Shown one piece after another: positions 43,701 through 57,300 of a stretch of DNA of 64,000 nt (position 1 is the first letter of the stretch; every line of letters begins with the position of its first letter). Source of the DNA: Sceloporus undulatus (Eukaryota > Chordata > Lepidosauria > Squamata > Phrynosomatidae); assembly GCF_019175285.1 (NCBI RefSeq), contig NC_056528.1, positions 17,772,140 to 17,836,139 on the forward strand, written 5' to 3'. The position numbers were made by a program, and so were the translations under genes. The notes below the pieces were generated by a model, which did no database searches, was not told where the DNA came from, and saw only the letters and a program-made list of their open reading frames with translations.

Positions 43701-46510
43701 CCTAAGGTACCTTTTTGCAGTTTAAAATCTATTCAACGTGAGATCTATCAGAGGAAATAGTGCAGCACTGGCACCAAGCAAGTTCCTAAGATCACAAACC
43801 TCGTATTTGGCTGTGAGCGTTATGAGATCACCATTAGCGCAGAGCAAATGAAAAATGGTATTGCCTTGAGTTTTAAGACATACACATACCCCAGTGTATG
43901 TGTATGTCTTCCAATAACTTCCACATAGCAAAAAAATAAAAATAAAAAGCCACTTCTGGAGAAGAGAACAGGCCTCCTTCCCTGCAGTCACATCCCAAGC
44001 AACAGCATCCGTAATGATGCTACCCAGTACGGAATGAATTTTGCCCAGCACCCCTGGATGCATCTTTATTTTGTATACGTATGGATCTGAAGCTATCCTA
44101 TATATATTTATATATCTACATATATATATACACACACATTTACAAGAAGCATCTCTCCCTCGATTGGCAGGCAGAGTGCATGCAGTACATTTATCAAACA
44201 TCTTTCACCTGTACTTTCATTTTAAAAAATCAGGCAAAAAGAAGCTGAAAGAACAAAGCACCACAGGAGAAAATGCACCAGTGCCTATTAACAAACCTTG
44301 TCCTACAGAAACAACTTTACCGATTGAAACGCTCTTCTGATTGCCCGTTGAAAACAATGGCATTTTAATGCCAGGCTTCTCGGCATAAATGCCCTGCAAG
44401 CTCTACACCTATGTCCCCATTGCACTTCATGCCCGACCTAAGGCACCTCTTGCTACGATTCCCAAACACTGCCCTTCTCCAGCTCCGCAACAGATCTGTT
44501 GTGCTTCAGATGCTGACCAAGGTGTCTTATCCTGGGCAGTGGTTGTGGGTGACACCTTGTTGGAACAGATACCAAGTATTTACTTGGGTAAAGCGTCCAA
44601 AGGGGGAAAGGAAATTTGTTGCATTGTTCCTTCTACAGCCCTTTGTTTTGAAGAATCAACATCTAACATCTCAAAAAGACCTTACCGTCATAATCCCAGA
44701 GTATGCTCACTAAAGGGAAAAGAGTGTTTTTGGATTCTGCGCTCACTCTGTCAGAGGGCTGAGTTTACTGGGCAGATGCCCACTCCATTGCCTGTGATAA
44801 ACAATACAGGAGTGTTGAATAGCAATCCATTCCAAGACAGTCCAGATGACCACAACACAGAATCCCACAGCTTATAGTATCGCTTTGCCAGGACTTTCCC
44901 CCACATCTCCCCCTTTCCTTCTGTTTGGAAAAAAATATACACTGTACATTCTGGGTCTGCGATGCTTCTTGCTGGACTTAAAAGCATTGACATCTGCCTT
45001 AGTGGTGGGAATTAGCTCTGCTGTACAAAGCTTTAGTTGCTGAATACAGATTAAGGTGGAGAAATAATGAGGTTCTCCCAAGATGGTTGTACTTAGGCAA
45101 CAGACCTCCTCTTCTAGCTGTACCCATCTGAAAGCTGGGGACAATTTGAGGACAGCCGCCTCGCTCTCTCTCAGCAGCAGTGCCATTGCAATTTCTTGAT
45201 TGTTCAATTTTGCTTTCCAACAGACCAGAATTTGCACTCACGCAGGTCTCCCTGCAGTCACCACTCACATTTTATGATGCTCCATGAAAGCGGAGAGACC
45301 TATGACCAAATGAAGGTCCGCTGGTTCTCTATTGTGCCGCTTCTCATCTGGCTGAAAGGATTCATATTTCAACAGGCAGTGAAGGGAGTCATACATCCCC
45401 CTCCCCAAAATAAGCTGTAACAAGGTTTTTATTCTGAGTAGCTCAGTCGCTGAGATGAGGCAGTGATCTTATTTCATCACACAACAGTGTGAACATGTGC
45501 CATCGATCATGAGACAAGGAAGGGGAAAAACACTCTCCTGGAGTCTAAGGGAGTGTCATGAGGGGTTCTTCCACAGTCCAAATGTGCTAGTGGCAGTTCA
45601 AAGCAGCTCCTTGCCATATGGTCATTGTGTACAGGGAAAGGCTGGTATTTTTCCATTCCTAGATAGGATTGTTGCTAAAGCTGGGGAATGAATGAGGTGG
45701 AGGAGGAAGGCAGTTCTTTTGAGGATTCCAGGATCCAAACAGGGTCTTGGGGAAGAAGGATCATGGCTCTGCAAGAGGCACAGAGGGTGGTCCAGTAAAG
45801 AGATGGGGCCAGTTTCTTGATGCCATAAGCCCATTCTTTCAGGCTCAGTGGGGGGAATGATCAAAGTCCTGCATTCTTAGACAACATGCAATGTAGCTTT
45901 ACATCTCAATAAAGAATTTATGGTTATCACTACATTTTCTGGGACTGTTCTGTCAGCCCTTGAGATGAATTGACCTCTTTCTTGGGTATTGTCTTGAAAG
46001 ACTCTTTTATTGCTATCACTGCTTTGCACCATGTGGTCCCACCTTTCACATTTCAGATCCAGAATCTTTGGGGACAAGAAGATTGTTTTCTTCTTGGGTT
46101 GGTTTTTTTCTCTGTTTTTGCTTCCAAATTTTTAAAAAGTGTACAAAAATAAACAATTTCCACACACAAGGGCTTAAAAGTGACCAACAGCATTTAAATA
46201 CTTAGGATCATTTGTGACGCATGGCTGTTTTCAACCATCAAACCAAAATGTAAAACCCAAGGGATTTTTGTCAGTCTAAAATTTTTAAAAGATGCAGGAG
46301 GAATCCCTTTATAAAACTGACCCCATACAGAATGGAACAGCCGTGCCCACAGCCATTTTTGTTTTATTAAAAAAATAATTGCAAGTTCAAAAATAAAAAT
46401 CAAGTAAATTCTTTTTGTGGATCTTCACATTAGAAAAAACGGCACCATTTCAAAAATCTGTGGCTGGGAAAAAAACCCACGCAGTAAGAAAACCAGGATG
46501 TGTTTCTATT
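40740..46510 (-). other. SCAI: SCAI 3' UTR (inferred, about 5.8 kb)
   Basis: Downstream of the SCAI stop the minus strand runs 5.8 kb to the signal AATAAA (plus-strand tttatt 40758-40763) just before the minisatellite spacer. The stretch is unusually poor in recognisable repeats, AT-rich, and without another gene. That fits a long regulatory 3' UTR, which SCAI is known to have in mammals. Inside are a perfect 15-bp hairpin (43875-43910) and a possible old repeat near 42135-42275. Earlier poly(A) sites are possible. Confidence 0.55.
43875..43910 (-). repeat. Perfect 15-bp hairpin in SCAI 3' UTR
   Basis: aagacatacacatac (43875-43889) and gtatgtgtatgtctt (43896-43910) are exact complements around a 6-nt loop. 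In the mRNA this forms an AC/GU-rich stem. Confidence 0.85.
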
Positions 46511-49500
46511 TTAGTAATCATCCAGCGTGGTTTCCAGGAACACATTTCGAACATCCAGCATGGAAGCCAACTCCAAAATGTGCTTTTGGAGGTGCGGATT
46601 CTCCACTGTTTCATCCCTTGGCAGTTGGGGATAGGATTCTGGATAATTCCTAGTTTCCTGCTACAGGAAAAGGAGGAAAGGAGAGAAAAACACACAAAGC
46701 ATTTGAATTTTGTCATGTCAAAATATTTTAATATCATTTTCGTAATTGCTAGATGGTGCTTAACACCTTTTGCCTGCTCATGCTAAATGTCTGAAAGCAC
46801 CGTTATACATCCCAGTGTATGCTTGTAGGCTAGGAGCTAATCATGCACTCAAGGACTTGGGACATGGCAACAGAGATTTTTGAGCATCAGGCCAGAACAC
46901 TGTGGTGGGCAACATGTAGTTCATGGTCCTTTCCCCACCCATTTCTGCAATTCCCATAGGGAACTCCCATTAAAAAACTGGAATAAGGAGAACAACATGT
47001 GCATAAGAACACTTGTCCTATAAAGCAAGATTCATGTTCCCATAAATCTTGTTTAGACTACAAAGGATCCCAAAGATGGGTTATTTTTTGAAACCACAAG
47101 TGCATTTCAGTTACTTCCAATTTCAGTTTTTGCCACTCTGTGGTGCTGATTGGGATGAAGATAGGACCCACAGTTCAATGGCAGGAAACTGACCCCTGGT
47201 CTTGCCAACATCGCTCACCTCCCCTGACATAATCTACCACTGAAAGACCTTTCCATTTCAAAATTGTTTGCAATGATGTACCTGTGGTTCAAGCAACATA
47301 AGCCCAACCCACCACAAGGTGTGCAGTTCTCAGGCATCAGTCATATTTTCCAGTCCTCTTCCCAAGTTTCTGAAGCTCTAGTCTTTGCAAACATTTTGGG
47401 CTGCTTTTTGAAAACCAACCTAAATATACTTAGATGTGAATGTGTAGTTCTTCTGAAGCGCACTGAGGGGCTAACTGCACTAACTGGAAAAGGTTTAGGG
47501 GGCTAGCAATATTAATCTGCTGAAGCAAAAACAAAAGAGTCTTGTAGCACCTCAAAAAGCCTACACATTTTATTTGGCATAAGCTTTCATAGAAGGCAAT
47601 TCACTTCAACAGGCGCAGGGTGTGTTGCCCATTATTAAACATATGCACAGTTGGAATCAATATTTCTATGTACTTTTTGCATTTCAGGTGCCTCACATCG
47701 CCCACTCAAGCATGTGTATAATAGTCTGCCAAATGAGGCAACGATCTATTCTAGATGGCTAATGAAGCGTGTTGCAGCAGTCCATGAAAATTTGTGCCCC
47801 ATAAAACCTATTAGTCTTTAGGATGCATTTTTGTTAGAAACAGTTTCAGTTGTTGAAGGCAGTTAGTCGCCATGACCTCTGAGGGCTTTTGCCAGTTGCA
47901 AGAGCAAGGGGCATTTTCTGTCAAGAGGCTTCAGTTTTTTAGCCTCTTTCCTGCTGAGGCTAAGTGAAAGCCTTTGAGACCTAGCAAACACAGAAGAAGC
48001 TCCAAGTCCTCAAGCTAAATGTCTGGAATACATTTAGGAATAAACTCTTCTAGAACATGGCCACATAGCCCGAAAAACCCACAAAAAACTATGGATGCCA
48101 GCCATGAAAGCCTTCGACTTCATCTCAAGCTAGTGTTTTGCTGAATGATGAATAACATCTATTAATAAACAGTTCTTACAAGAGGGGGGGAAAAGGATTC
48201 TTGCCATACCCGAAAGATTTTGTGCATCCTCAAGGTGGCTGAGCAGAAGACAAATCTTGTCAGAAGCAAGCGAAGGAATTCATCTCCAAAAAACTGGAGA
48301 AAGGCCTGATCTGCCAAGAGGAAGAAAGTCAATCTTTACAAAACAGAACAAAAACATTATCACCATTGTCTGTTTTGGCTCATTTGAGCAAAGCATACCT
48401 ATGGAACGGGAATGAGTGAGCAACTGTGCAATATCCCGGTTGATTTTGCGAAGGTAATCATGACACTTGTCCCACAGTCCTTTGCGCATGCTTGATAGTC
48501 CAGAGACAAATAGGAATGCCATTAAAGGGTTGTTCAGAAAGAAAGTGAAGAGACTACCTCGTTGAGACTGATCTGGAAGTCAATAAAAGATAAAGTACTC
48601 AGCATATGATACAGAAAATGTGGAGAGAAACTGTTGTTCATAATAGCAGCCCTGCAGACTCAATCATGGGGCACCTCTCAGCCACATCTGGAGATGCACC
48701 ACTGAAAATGTCACCCACTACATAATCCAAGTCTACTCTCCATAATTTTATTGGACTTGCAATCAGTTCCTGCTCTTGCTGCCTTTAGGAAAGATGTAAG
48801 GACACATCTTTTTAATCTGCTGCATTCATTATAATGACTCTAATGCTCTACTGTTAAGAGTGTGCAAGTGTGGTCCTCCATATATTGTTGAACTGTGAAT
48901 CCCAGCATTCTCCACTGACTACGCTGACTAGGAGTGATGGAACTGGAAACAACATCTGGAGGGCTGCAATTTGCCTACCTCTGCTGTACTGCATCAAATG
49001 GTCCTTAATGCTAGTTAGCCATTTTGCTACTTTTTAGTGGAAAGGCAGGATTAAAGTGCAAACAATAATGACAACAATATTTAATGCTGGGAGTGATGCT
49101 CAAATTAATTTCCCCAAACACAATGAATTTTCATTGTCTATTTTGCTTTTTCTTATTTTGGCATGCAAGCTGCACTAACTAAAGATTGAAGATAAGGGAT
49201 TCAAGTAAAAAGGCAAAATAAAAGAAGAATATTTCAGGTTTATTGAAATCTCTGCACATTTTTATGTATGAACCTCTACAAGTGTTTACTTTTAGGCTTT
49301 CCAAAAACTGTTCAGGTATAGACTTTTCCCAAGTCTATACTGTAATCCTAGGAAACCAGCAGCCCTTAGAAGTTGTTGGACTCTGGTTCCCATCAACTCC
49401 CAACCAGTGTGGGATGGTGAGATGATAGGAATAGCAGCTCATCAACATCTGGAAGGCTAAGGTTACCCACCTTTGCTATTAATAGGAGAGTTTCCCTACC

Positions 49501-51269
49501 AACAGGGAGCATATGGTTAATAAACATCCACACCATCAAATGTAAACAGACACCATGCCCTCAATGTTGAAAGAAGCCCAAGAGTTGCCCTCATCCAACC
49601 CCACAAACACACATAGGAATGCAATTTAGCATCAATTGACCAAATAAATGAACATTTCCTTTCCATTTGACTATCTCGTAGCTATTTTTCAAATTTGTAA
49701 TACTAAGCAGAATGAGAGAAAGGGAAGAGTACTACATTTCAGTCTATTGTCAGTAAGCACATCATGAAATAGAGCCTCCCTTTCCCCCCTTCTCTGCTGG
49801 AGACATTCACCGTTTGGTGTGGTGTGCTGTGTCCGTATGTGTGTTTTAAAAAACAACTTTTCAGCATTCCTTTGTCTTAAAAAACCCTGTTACTTTCACA
49901 GGAACAATACTTTTTTCCCCCACTCAAGGCCTCCTGGCACATCACAGAACTTACCTCCAAAAACGGTGAAGGTCTCCAGCGTCTCTTATGCTGACCACCA
50001 CCTTCCTGAGTCACAAATTATGTCACCAGACTGGGCTTCATGCTGGGAAGTAGCAGTAAAGGGGCAGCTCTCTCAGAGAGCGACACACCAGAACCATTTA
50101 CAGTTATAGGGACTGGAAAAATGGGTTGGAAAGTTAATAGATATAGAGAGCCTTCAATTGAGCAAATATTTAGCTCCCCAATTAGATAACAAGTCACTCC
50201 AGAATAGCCTTCTTGCAACCTGGAGCCATCTACATGTTTTAGACTGCAACTCCCACATTCACTGGTGGAGAACTGTGAGTGTTGTAGTCCAACACACATG
50301 GAGCACTGGGTTGTGGGAAAACTCTTCTGGGGAGACTTTAGTGTAGTTGGTACAGCCAAATAAATTCCTAGAAGCAGCCTACTGCAACTTCTGTTGCAAC
50401 TGAAGAGAAGTCAGTACACACCTAATGCGTCATCTGTGTGACACAGAAAAGCCAGTGGAAGTTCTGGATTCCAACTGACTTCTGAATTATCTTTGAGAAG
50501 CATAATCCCTGCTTATACAATGATAATAAGTAAATAAACATGAGGGCCCGCAAGAAATGTGTTGCAAAGTATCTTTATTCTCCAGCAGAAGTGTTTTTGT
50601 TCAGGATTCAGTACAACCTCAAGCCTCACAGGACTATTTATACTTTTTAGGGAGGAGGAAAAAGGGCACAACTGTCCTTTCCTCCCTATCCTATTATCAT
50701 CCTGTCATGGCTATAACACACAGAAGGGTTCAGGTTTTATTGTATTACTATACAGTAGTATAGTAAGAGGGAGGGAGTAGGGGAGAAAAAGTCAAAATGT
50801 TCAGGGAAGAAGTTTAACTTTACAGTGTGGAGTAACAAAACTTTAACCCTGATCTCCAGGATACTAAAAGAGTTCACACAATTTCTTCTCCCCTCTACCC
50901 CACCAACATACCATACCATACCAGATGCCCTTAGCTTTCTGTAAATCCTGGAAGCCACAGTATATATATTCTTATTAGGCTAGTGATGGCTAAGACAGGG
51001 GAAGTCAAGTTCAAAGATATCTGCTTCCTATTCCCTCACATTGTTTGATATACACCAGACAAGACCTAAATACAAGGGAGAAATAGAAACTTATTTTGAA
51101 TGAGGTATTTGTCTCCTATAGAAACAAGAAGCTCCAAGTGTCCCTTGCTTTTTTGATTCATGAATGTGAATGAATACAGAGGGCCCTTGGGATCCACTGC
51201 AGTTTGGTTCCAGGACCCTCCATGGATACTAAAATCCATGGATGTTCAAAAAAATATAAGGCAAAACTG

Positions 51270-51306
<37 letters not shown>

Positions 51307-54300
51307 TGTTGGAAGAAAAGGTGAGGACAACCTGATTCACCGTTCACTAAAACCAATGAGAAGGAATGAATAATGTTTGCACCAATGGGACAACAAGGGG
51401 AAGACAGCAGAGGAAGGCAGGTGTGAGGACACACATTTTATTTTGGCAGAGCAATTTTGGTTTCAATAAGTATGTTAACGAGACCATTGATTGCAAAATC
51501 TCAGAACAGCAGAGAAGGGGATGCTCTGTCTCTGCCAAAAATGGTTCACTGTGGCTCAGAGGATCAAAGAAAAAAGGTGCAGCTGGAGCTTTTGATCTGG
51601 GAAGCTAACATGATAATTGACATTTTAAAAATATAAGATTATAATGCAGTAACTGAAATCCTGTGGCAGAGGAGAAACACCTCCTACCTTGCAACGCTTT
51701 TGGGTATGTCGTTGGAGAAAGGAGGCACACGAGTGGCTGTCCAAATAGGTTTGTGAAATTCTGGAAGAGAACAATTTTAAAGAGAAAATAGAGTTAAGAG
51801 CAAGAAAGGTATTTCATCAAGAAGTTTGGGAGCTCCTAATCTTCTATAGAACATGTACTGTATTGTAAATAGAAATTTTAGTCAAAAAATTGTCTGGGTC
51901 AATTTAGCCATAAGTCAATGTAAGCACTGTAGTTTAACTTATTCATTCATTCATTCATTCATTCATATATATATATCCCCTTTCTCTGAATAAAATGGTA
52001 AGAGGCAAGAGCTTAGTCCATCCTAAGAGCACCAAAAAGAAGCATGTATCCCCTCTACCCTCTTATCTATGCAGCCTTTAAGATGAGCACAAACAGTGCC
52101 AGAATTTTCTAAGTTCTATGGCATTATTTTCCTTTGCATTATCCTTTACATCCTTTGTTACATGCCCTTATGTTTTACCCTTGACTTATCCACGGATCAT
52201 AACAAAATCCATTATCCTGGCCCCCAAACCTGGCCTCAACTTATATATGAGGCCGACTTATAGTTGAGTATATATGGTAATTAAGTAGGTAAGAACAGCT
52301 TGTTATATGTAATTAGCTATGTGTTAACTACGTTGAAGACAGAAAAACTATAGCTGTAATTACTTTTTAACAGTAACTTCCCACGCTTTAACCAGAGAAA
52401 TTGATGTTTGGGGAGGAAGTCCAGGGTACCTGGGGTGTTGCATGTAGTCCATGGGCCAAACTTTGCCCATGCCTTGTGTAGACCATTAAAAGAAATACCA
52501 TATGCTTCCCGCCACAGGATGCCACATGGACGGTCAAAAATAAAGTTGTTTCTTGCAAATTGTGGCTTAAGTATAAGGGTGGGTTCATTTAAAAAAATAA
52601 GAAAATTATGGCTTTTTTTTCCCAGGCAAAAGAAATATTTTCTATCACTTCTTATCATAGTTTCCACAGTGGAAGAGCGCTATTGAAAGAGGATGGCAAT
52701 TTGAGGGGCAAGGAGAGAGAAGAGGTAGAAACTATAGTGTACTTGTTGGTTTTTACCCAGAACTCCACACACAAGACGACCATTCTCTTCCAAATGTGCC
52801 AATTCCACTAAGATTCATTAGGCTAATTCTGACTAAGCTTGTTAACATATTAGAGACCAGCTGGGCCTCATCAGAGCAATATTCATTCCCGTCTCCTCTC
52901 CCTCCCCTTCTGTACCAGAGAGCTGATTAAGCACAAAGCTCTGTGCTATGCCACGGCCCAGGAGGATTTATGAAGTGGATGGCCAGGCTCAGATAAATGG
53001 TTTTAAAATATCCGCATTTCTCCACAAAAAGCAGTATGCCAAATAGCTAGAATTAGCTTCATCAGAGCATTAATGAACAAGTTAGAACAAGTAACAGAGC
53101 TAGCCATAGCACATTCCTATGCATTTTAGCATTGCTGTCTCTCCCCAAATGAGCACTCACTATTCATGGCTAACACTGCCCATTATTTTGGACTACAGTT
53201 TCCAGAATCCCCCAGAGTTGGAGGGTATCCCATGGGACATCAAGTGCAACCCCCAGCTCAATGCAGAATCTCCAGCCAGAGCATTTCCATAATCCCAAGA
53301 TTGTAACTACACATCTACCAAAAATGGCTATAAGGTTTCCAGTTGTCTCTAAGCTCTGACTGTGGAGCTTTTGTAGAACAATAGTGGCAATCTGCCTATT
53401 TTTGATGGGCCATTACTGTATCTACTACTGAGATCATATGTGTTAATTGCACACTGTGTACTATTAGCTACAGTGTGATCACGGACAATACCTGGAGCCA
53501 AGCACTTGGGGAAAAGAAGCAATGGGTGACTAAGCATATGTATAAAAACACATCCCATAAACTCTTATGGGACAGCCCAAAAAATACTACTTTCCATCCA
53601 TCCAGCCATCCATCCATCCATCCATCCTTCCATCCTTCCTTCCTTCCTTCCTTCCTTCCTATATTGCTTTATTTAATTTTAAAAATGTAAACATGTTTTA
53701 AATGCCACCTCCCTATATATTCATCTTTCAATCCCAAGTCTGTGAGTACAATACAACAACAATATGGGAAAACTATAACTACATCCAAGAACAATGATTT
53801 CTGATGCTTTAGACCGGTGTCCTTCCTTTTGAAATGCAGCTCCATATGGGCTCACTCACAGCCATTTGCAGGGGCCTTACCTTGTAGGCGACACTATTGG
53901 AGGAGTCCACTATGATAAACATAGGCTTCCTTGTGAAAGGATAGAGATCTCCAGGGTGCAGGCTGAAACAGAGGACAGGAAGCATTCAAAGTGTGCCACA
54001 AAGCTGGAAAGAGATGGCGTCATTCTACACATATTCTTCTCCTCCTCCTTAGATCTGCAACAGTTCTCCCCATTGGGGAAAAAAGCACATCAAAAAATGG
54101 AAAGGCTCCATTATTCAAACACCATTTTCCCAGGAGAAAAAAAAAAAGCCAGCGAGCCAACGCATCTCAGCAGGATTAGTCTAGTCTCCTTTGCCAAGGA
54201 ACACATGTTATCATCCCTGTTCTTGGTATTCAGACACATGATAGACCAGAAATATTAAACAATGGGTGATACAAGGCTGCCCTTAGACTGAAGTACCTCT

Positions 54301-57300
54301 GTCAGTATGTCTCCAGCCCAGATACATTAAGTAGCTTGTTCAGTATTGATCCTCTTCAACCTTGCTGTCTTGAGAGCTTGTTCCAACCACAAAAAGTGTG
54401 GAAGCTTTTGCTTCCATTTTAGATGAACCACAGTTGTTGTAACATTCAGACAACTACTTATGGAACATGTTTAACCATGACTATTTTAGAAACGTGCCAG
54501 TGTGAATCTGCCAAGCTTAGTATGCTATGAAAGACTATTCTGACTGTCGCTAGTTTTGCCATCATGATGCTTTTATATTTTGAAATTTTGCCTGCAAAAC
54601 TGCTTTGCGGGCAATGGTTTTGGAAAGTAGGAGTGAATTATGCCAATAAGCAACCTCTACAACAATTCATTAATATATTGTTATCAGCAGCATCACTAGA
54701 AAATTGTCACCCTCCAAATTTTTGGGACTGCAGTTCCCATAATTCCTTGCTTATACTGTACCTGGGAATTGCGGCAAGCTGCAGTCCAATAATATCTGCA
54801 GGTTCAAAGTTTCCCATCTCTAATTCAGAGCTTGTGCACAATAAAAAAAAATCATTGGAGAAGTTTGAGCTCTGACTAGAAGGAGACCATCAGAAATTCT
54901 AAAAACAACAAAGGTTGCAAAAGGCCAGTTGGCATGAACACCAAGTGCTGAAGGCTGCCTGCCACTTATTTTACCTGGCAAGAAGAATACTCACCAGTGC
55001 ATCTCCTTGTACGACTGGTTCCGCTTGTGAATGCCATCTCCATTTATAATATCCCGGTTGCTGTTTGTCAGGACACCTCCAAAATCATAGGGGCCTGTAG
55101 GCAGCAAAAACACAACCGGATAAACAGCAGCTACACAGGGAAAGTTGGTAATAAAACAAACACAGAATAAAAGAACTACAGTTGGAAGAAAAGCTAGAAT
55201 GGGTGAGAGCTTGCAGGTTACTAGCTGGACAACTGGTCTGTACATTTTAATTAATCCAGCTCCTTTCAACTCTCTTGGGCGGGCTACACACCGCCGCTTT
55301 GCGGCGGTCTGCCGCCGCCGCCAGAAGGTCCGCGGGGGAGCCGGAGCCTTCAAACGGCCCGACTCCCGCGCGGACCGAAAAAAGAAGCTCCAAAATGGAG
55401 CTTCTTTTTGCGTCGCGTTTGCGACGTAGCGAGGCGCCAGGGGCGCGCTCGCTACGTCAGCAGCGGCGCGACGCGTCTGGACGCTATGCGTCCGATGCGT
55501 AAAGATGGCGGCGCCCATGTAGAAAGGGCGCCGCCATCTTGTACGGACGGAGTCCGTAATAGGACATGGGGCGTCTAAAAGAGACGCCCCTTTTTTAAAA
55601 TGGGACGTCCGGAGGACGTCCCAAATGACCGTGCAGAAAGCCCCCTGGTAATGTTGTATGTTCTGTATTTTTAATATCATTTTAGTCTATGAAATCAGAA
55701 TACAAGACTAGTTCATTGCTTCACTATGAAATTCTGCTACACTCTGATTAAAATTTGGTCCAGATGCCCCAAGAACTGAATTTGACATGTAGGCTTCTTA
55801 TTGGCTAGCTGTGCTTCAGATTATTAAGGGCCTAAAAGGTATGTGTCTGTAGAGACCTCGGTAAGTAGAACCAAGTTTATTTCATGCAGAGAAGATCAAT
55901 ATACACAATGTTTAACACACACCACTATCAAATCAATACATTCAAGGACTAGAATCCATCCTTCCACCATATTTACAAGAGAACAAAACCTTTCCAGAGT
56001 TGCTGTTAACACTAACTATCAGCACAGTGCAAGCAAACCAAAAAAATTAAGAATGGGCATGTGCTTTGGAAAGCTCCAAAAACTAAATGAAGTTCCACCT
56101 TTCATAGCATGAATTGTACAATGCTGGCTATTTTAAATGTTTTATGTTTGTATTAACTATTTCAGATTTTATTTCTGTAATGACTTATGTTGTGAGCTGC
56201 CTCAGGAAGGCTTTTTCAACATACAAGATAAAATATTTCAAGTACTTGAACAAATGAATAAAGGAATGAATACATCTGGAAGGCTCTCCAAAGGACAGAG
56301 ATGGAGACTTTTTCAACTGTTCCCTGGGGAGATCATTCAGCATACCTAGATGAAAACACAACCTACTGAATTGACAACAGATTTAGCACCAAAGCACATA
56401 GGAGGCCTACACAGCTACTTAAAGGCTACTTTGCTTTTTCCCCAAAATAAAAACACCCTGTAAAGTTTTTGTTACAGGGTGTTTCCCCCCCCATTGTATC
56501 TGGAAAGGTTTATGAATCATGCAAGGGAGATGAAATAAGCATGCGTTTTTATAAAGGAATGCAAGTCTTAAGTGGATGGAGTGAATATCATACAACATCT
56601 ACTTGGGAAAATTTCTTTGTTGCGGGTTAATAGAGTATCATGAGAACCAAATCACTTCAGTTTGTTTAGTCCAGTCATTTGGCTTCAGCCAATTTTTAAT
56701 GGTTTTTTTTTTTTTTTGAGAGGGGGAGCATGGCAGGTATGAAAGGAAAAGGGGGAAGGAAGCAGAGGTGGAGGGAAGTTACCAGAGTCATGACAAGGGC
56801 TTGAATTGTCATGATGATAAACAAGTAGGTAGCAAAAATGTCCTTTTCAAGCACAGTCAGCCACCAGTTATGCCAGAAAGTTATCAGTGTTGGTTGTGCG
56901 TTGAAACTGTGTTGAAAATGGGTCAGGACACTACTTGAAGCGTTCAAAATTTGTGAACACTTAAGGCACAGTTCAGACACTTACCAGGCTAGTCATTCAT
57001 CTTTCTGTAGTGCACAGGGAGGCACACACCTCTTCTCATTACTTCAATGTACTTCATACAGAGCTTTAAAAGAGATCAGCCCAGATGTACAGATTGCTTC
57101 CATCCATTTTTAATTTTTGGGTTTTTTAGAAGGAAAAAGGCACGGGTACTTGCTTAACAAAGTACATTGTGTGGACAGCCTGGAAAAGTACCCTATTTTG
57201 GGGGGAGGACTACATCCCTCCAAAATCTCCCATCCAAAGTAGCCACTAGCTATCATGGCAGGGAAGTTCTAGGAGTCATAACCCTGAAAGGTAATTTTTC

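Larger units (their letters stand above)
46658..48209 (-). other. SCAI: SCAI last intron
   Basis: A 1.55 kb intron. At about 47520-47640 it holds a repeat reading agtcttgtagcacctcaaaa, then ttatttggcataagctttca, widely shared among reptile genomes. At 48000-48125 it holds a Penelope-like tail. Confidence 0.6.
48573..51687 (-). other. SCAI: SCAI intron (48573-51687)
   Basis: A 3.1 kb intron with MITE fragments (48865-48990, 49330-49475, 50200-50300), a pogo/Tigger-like fragment (51170-51250) and an ATT repeat (51271-51306). No gene. Confidence 0.65.

Noticed and set aside
54991-55680. A 229-codon open frame on the minus strand
   Set aside because: It fuses the real SCAI exon (54995-55094) with intron and the CpG-rich hairpin block. 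The length comes from GC-rich sequence poor in stop codons, and the splice acceptor at 55094 explains the conserved part.
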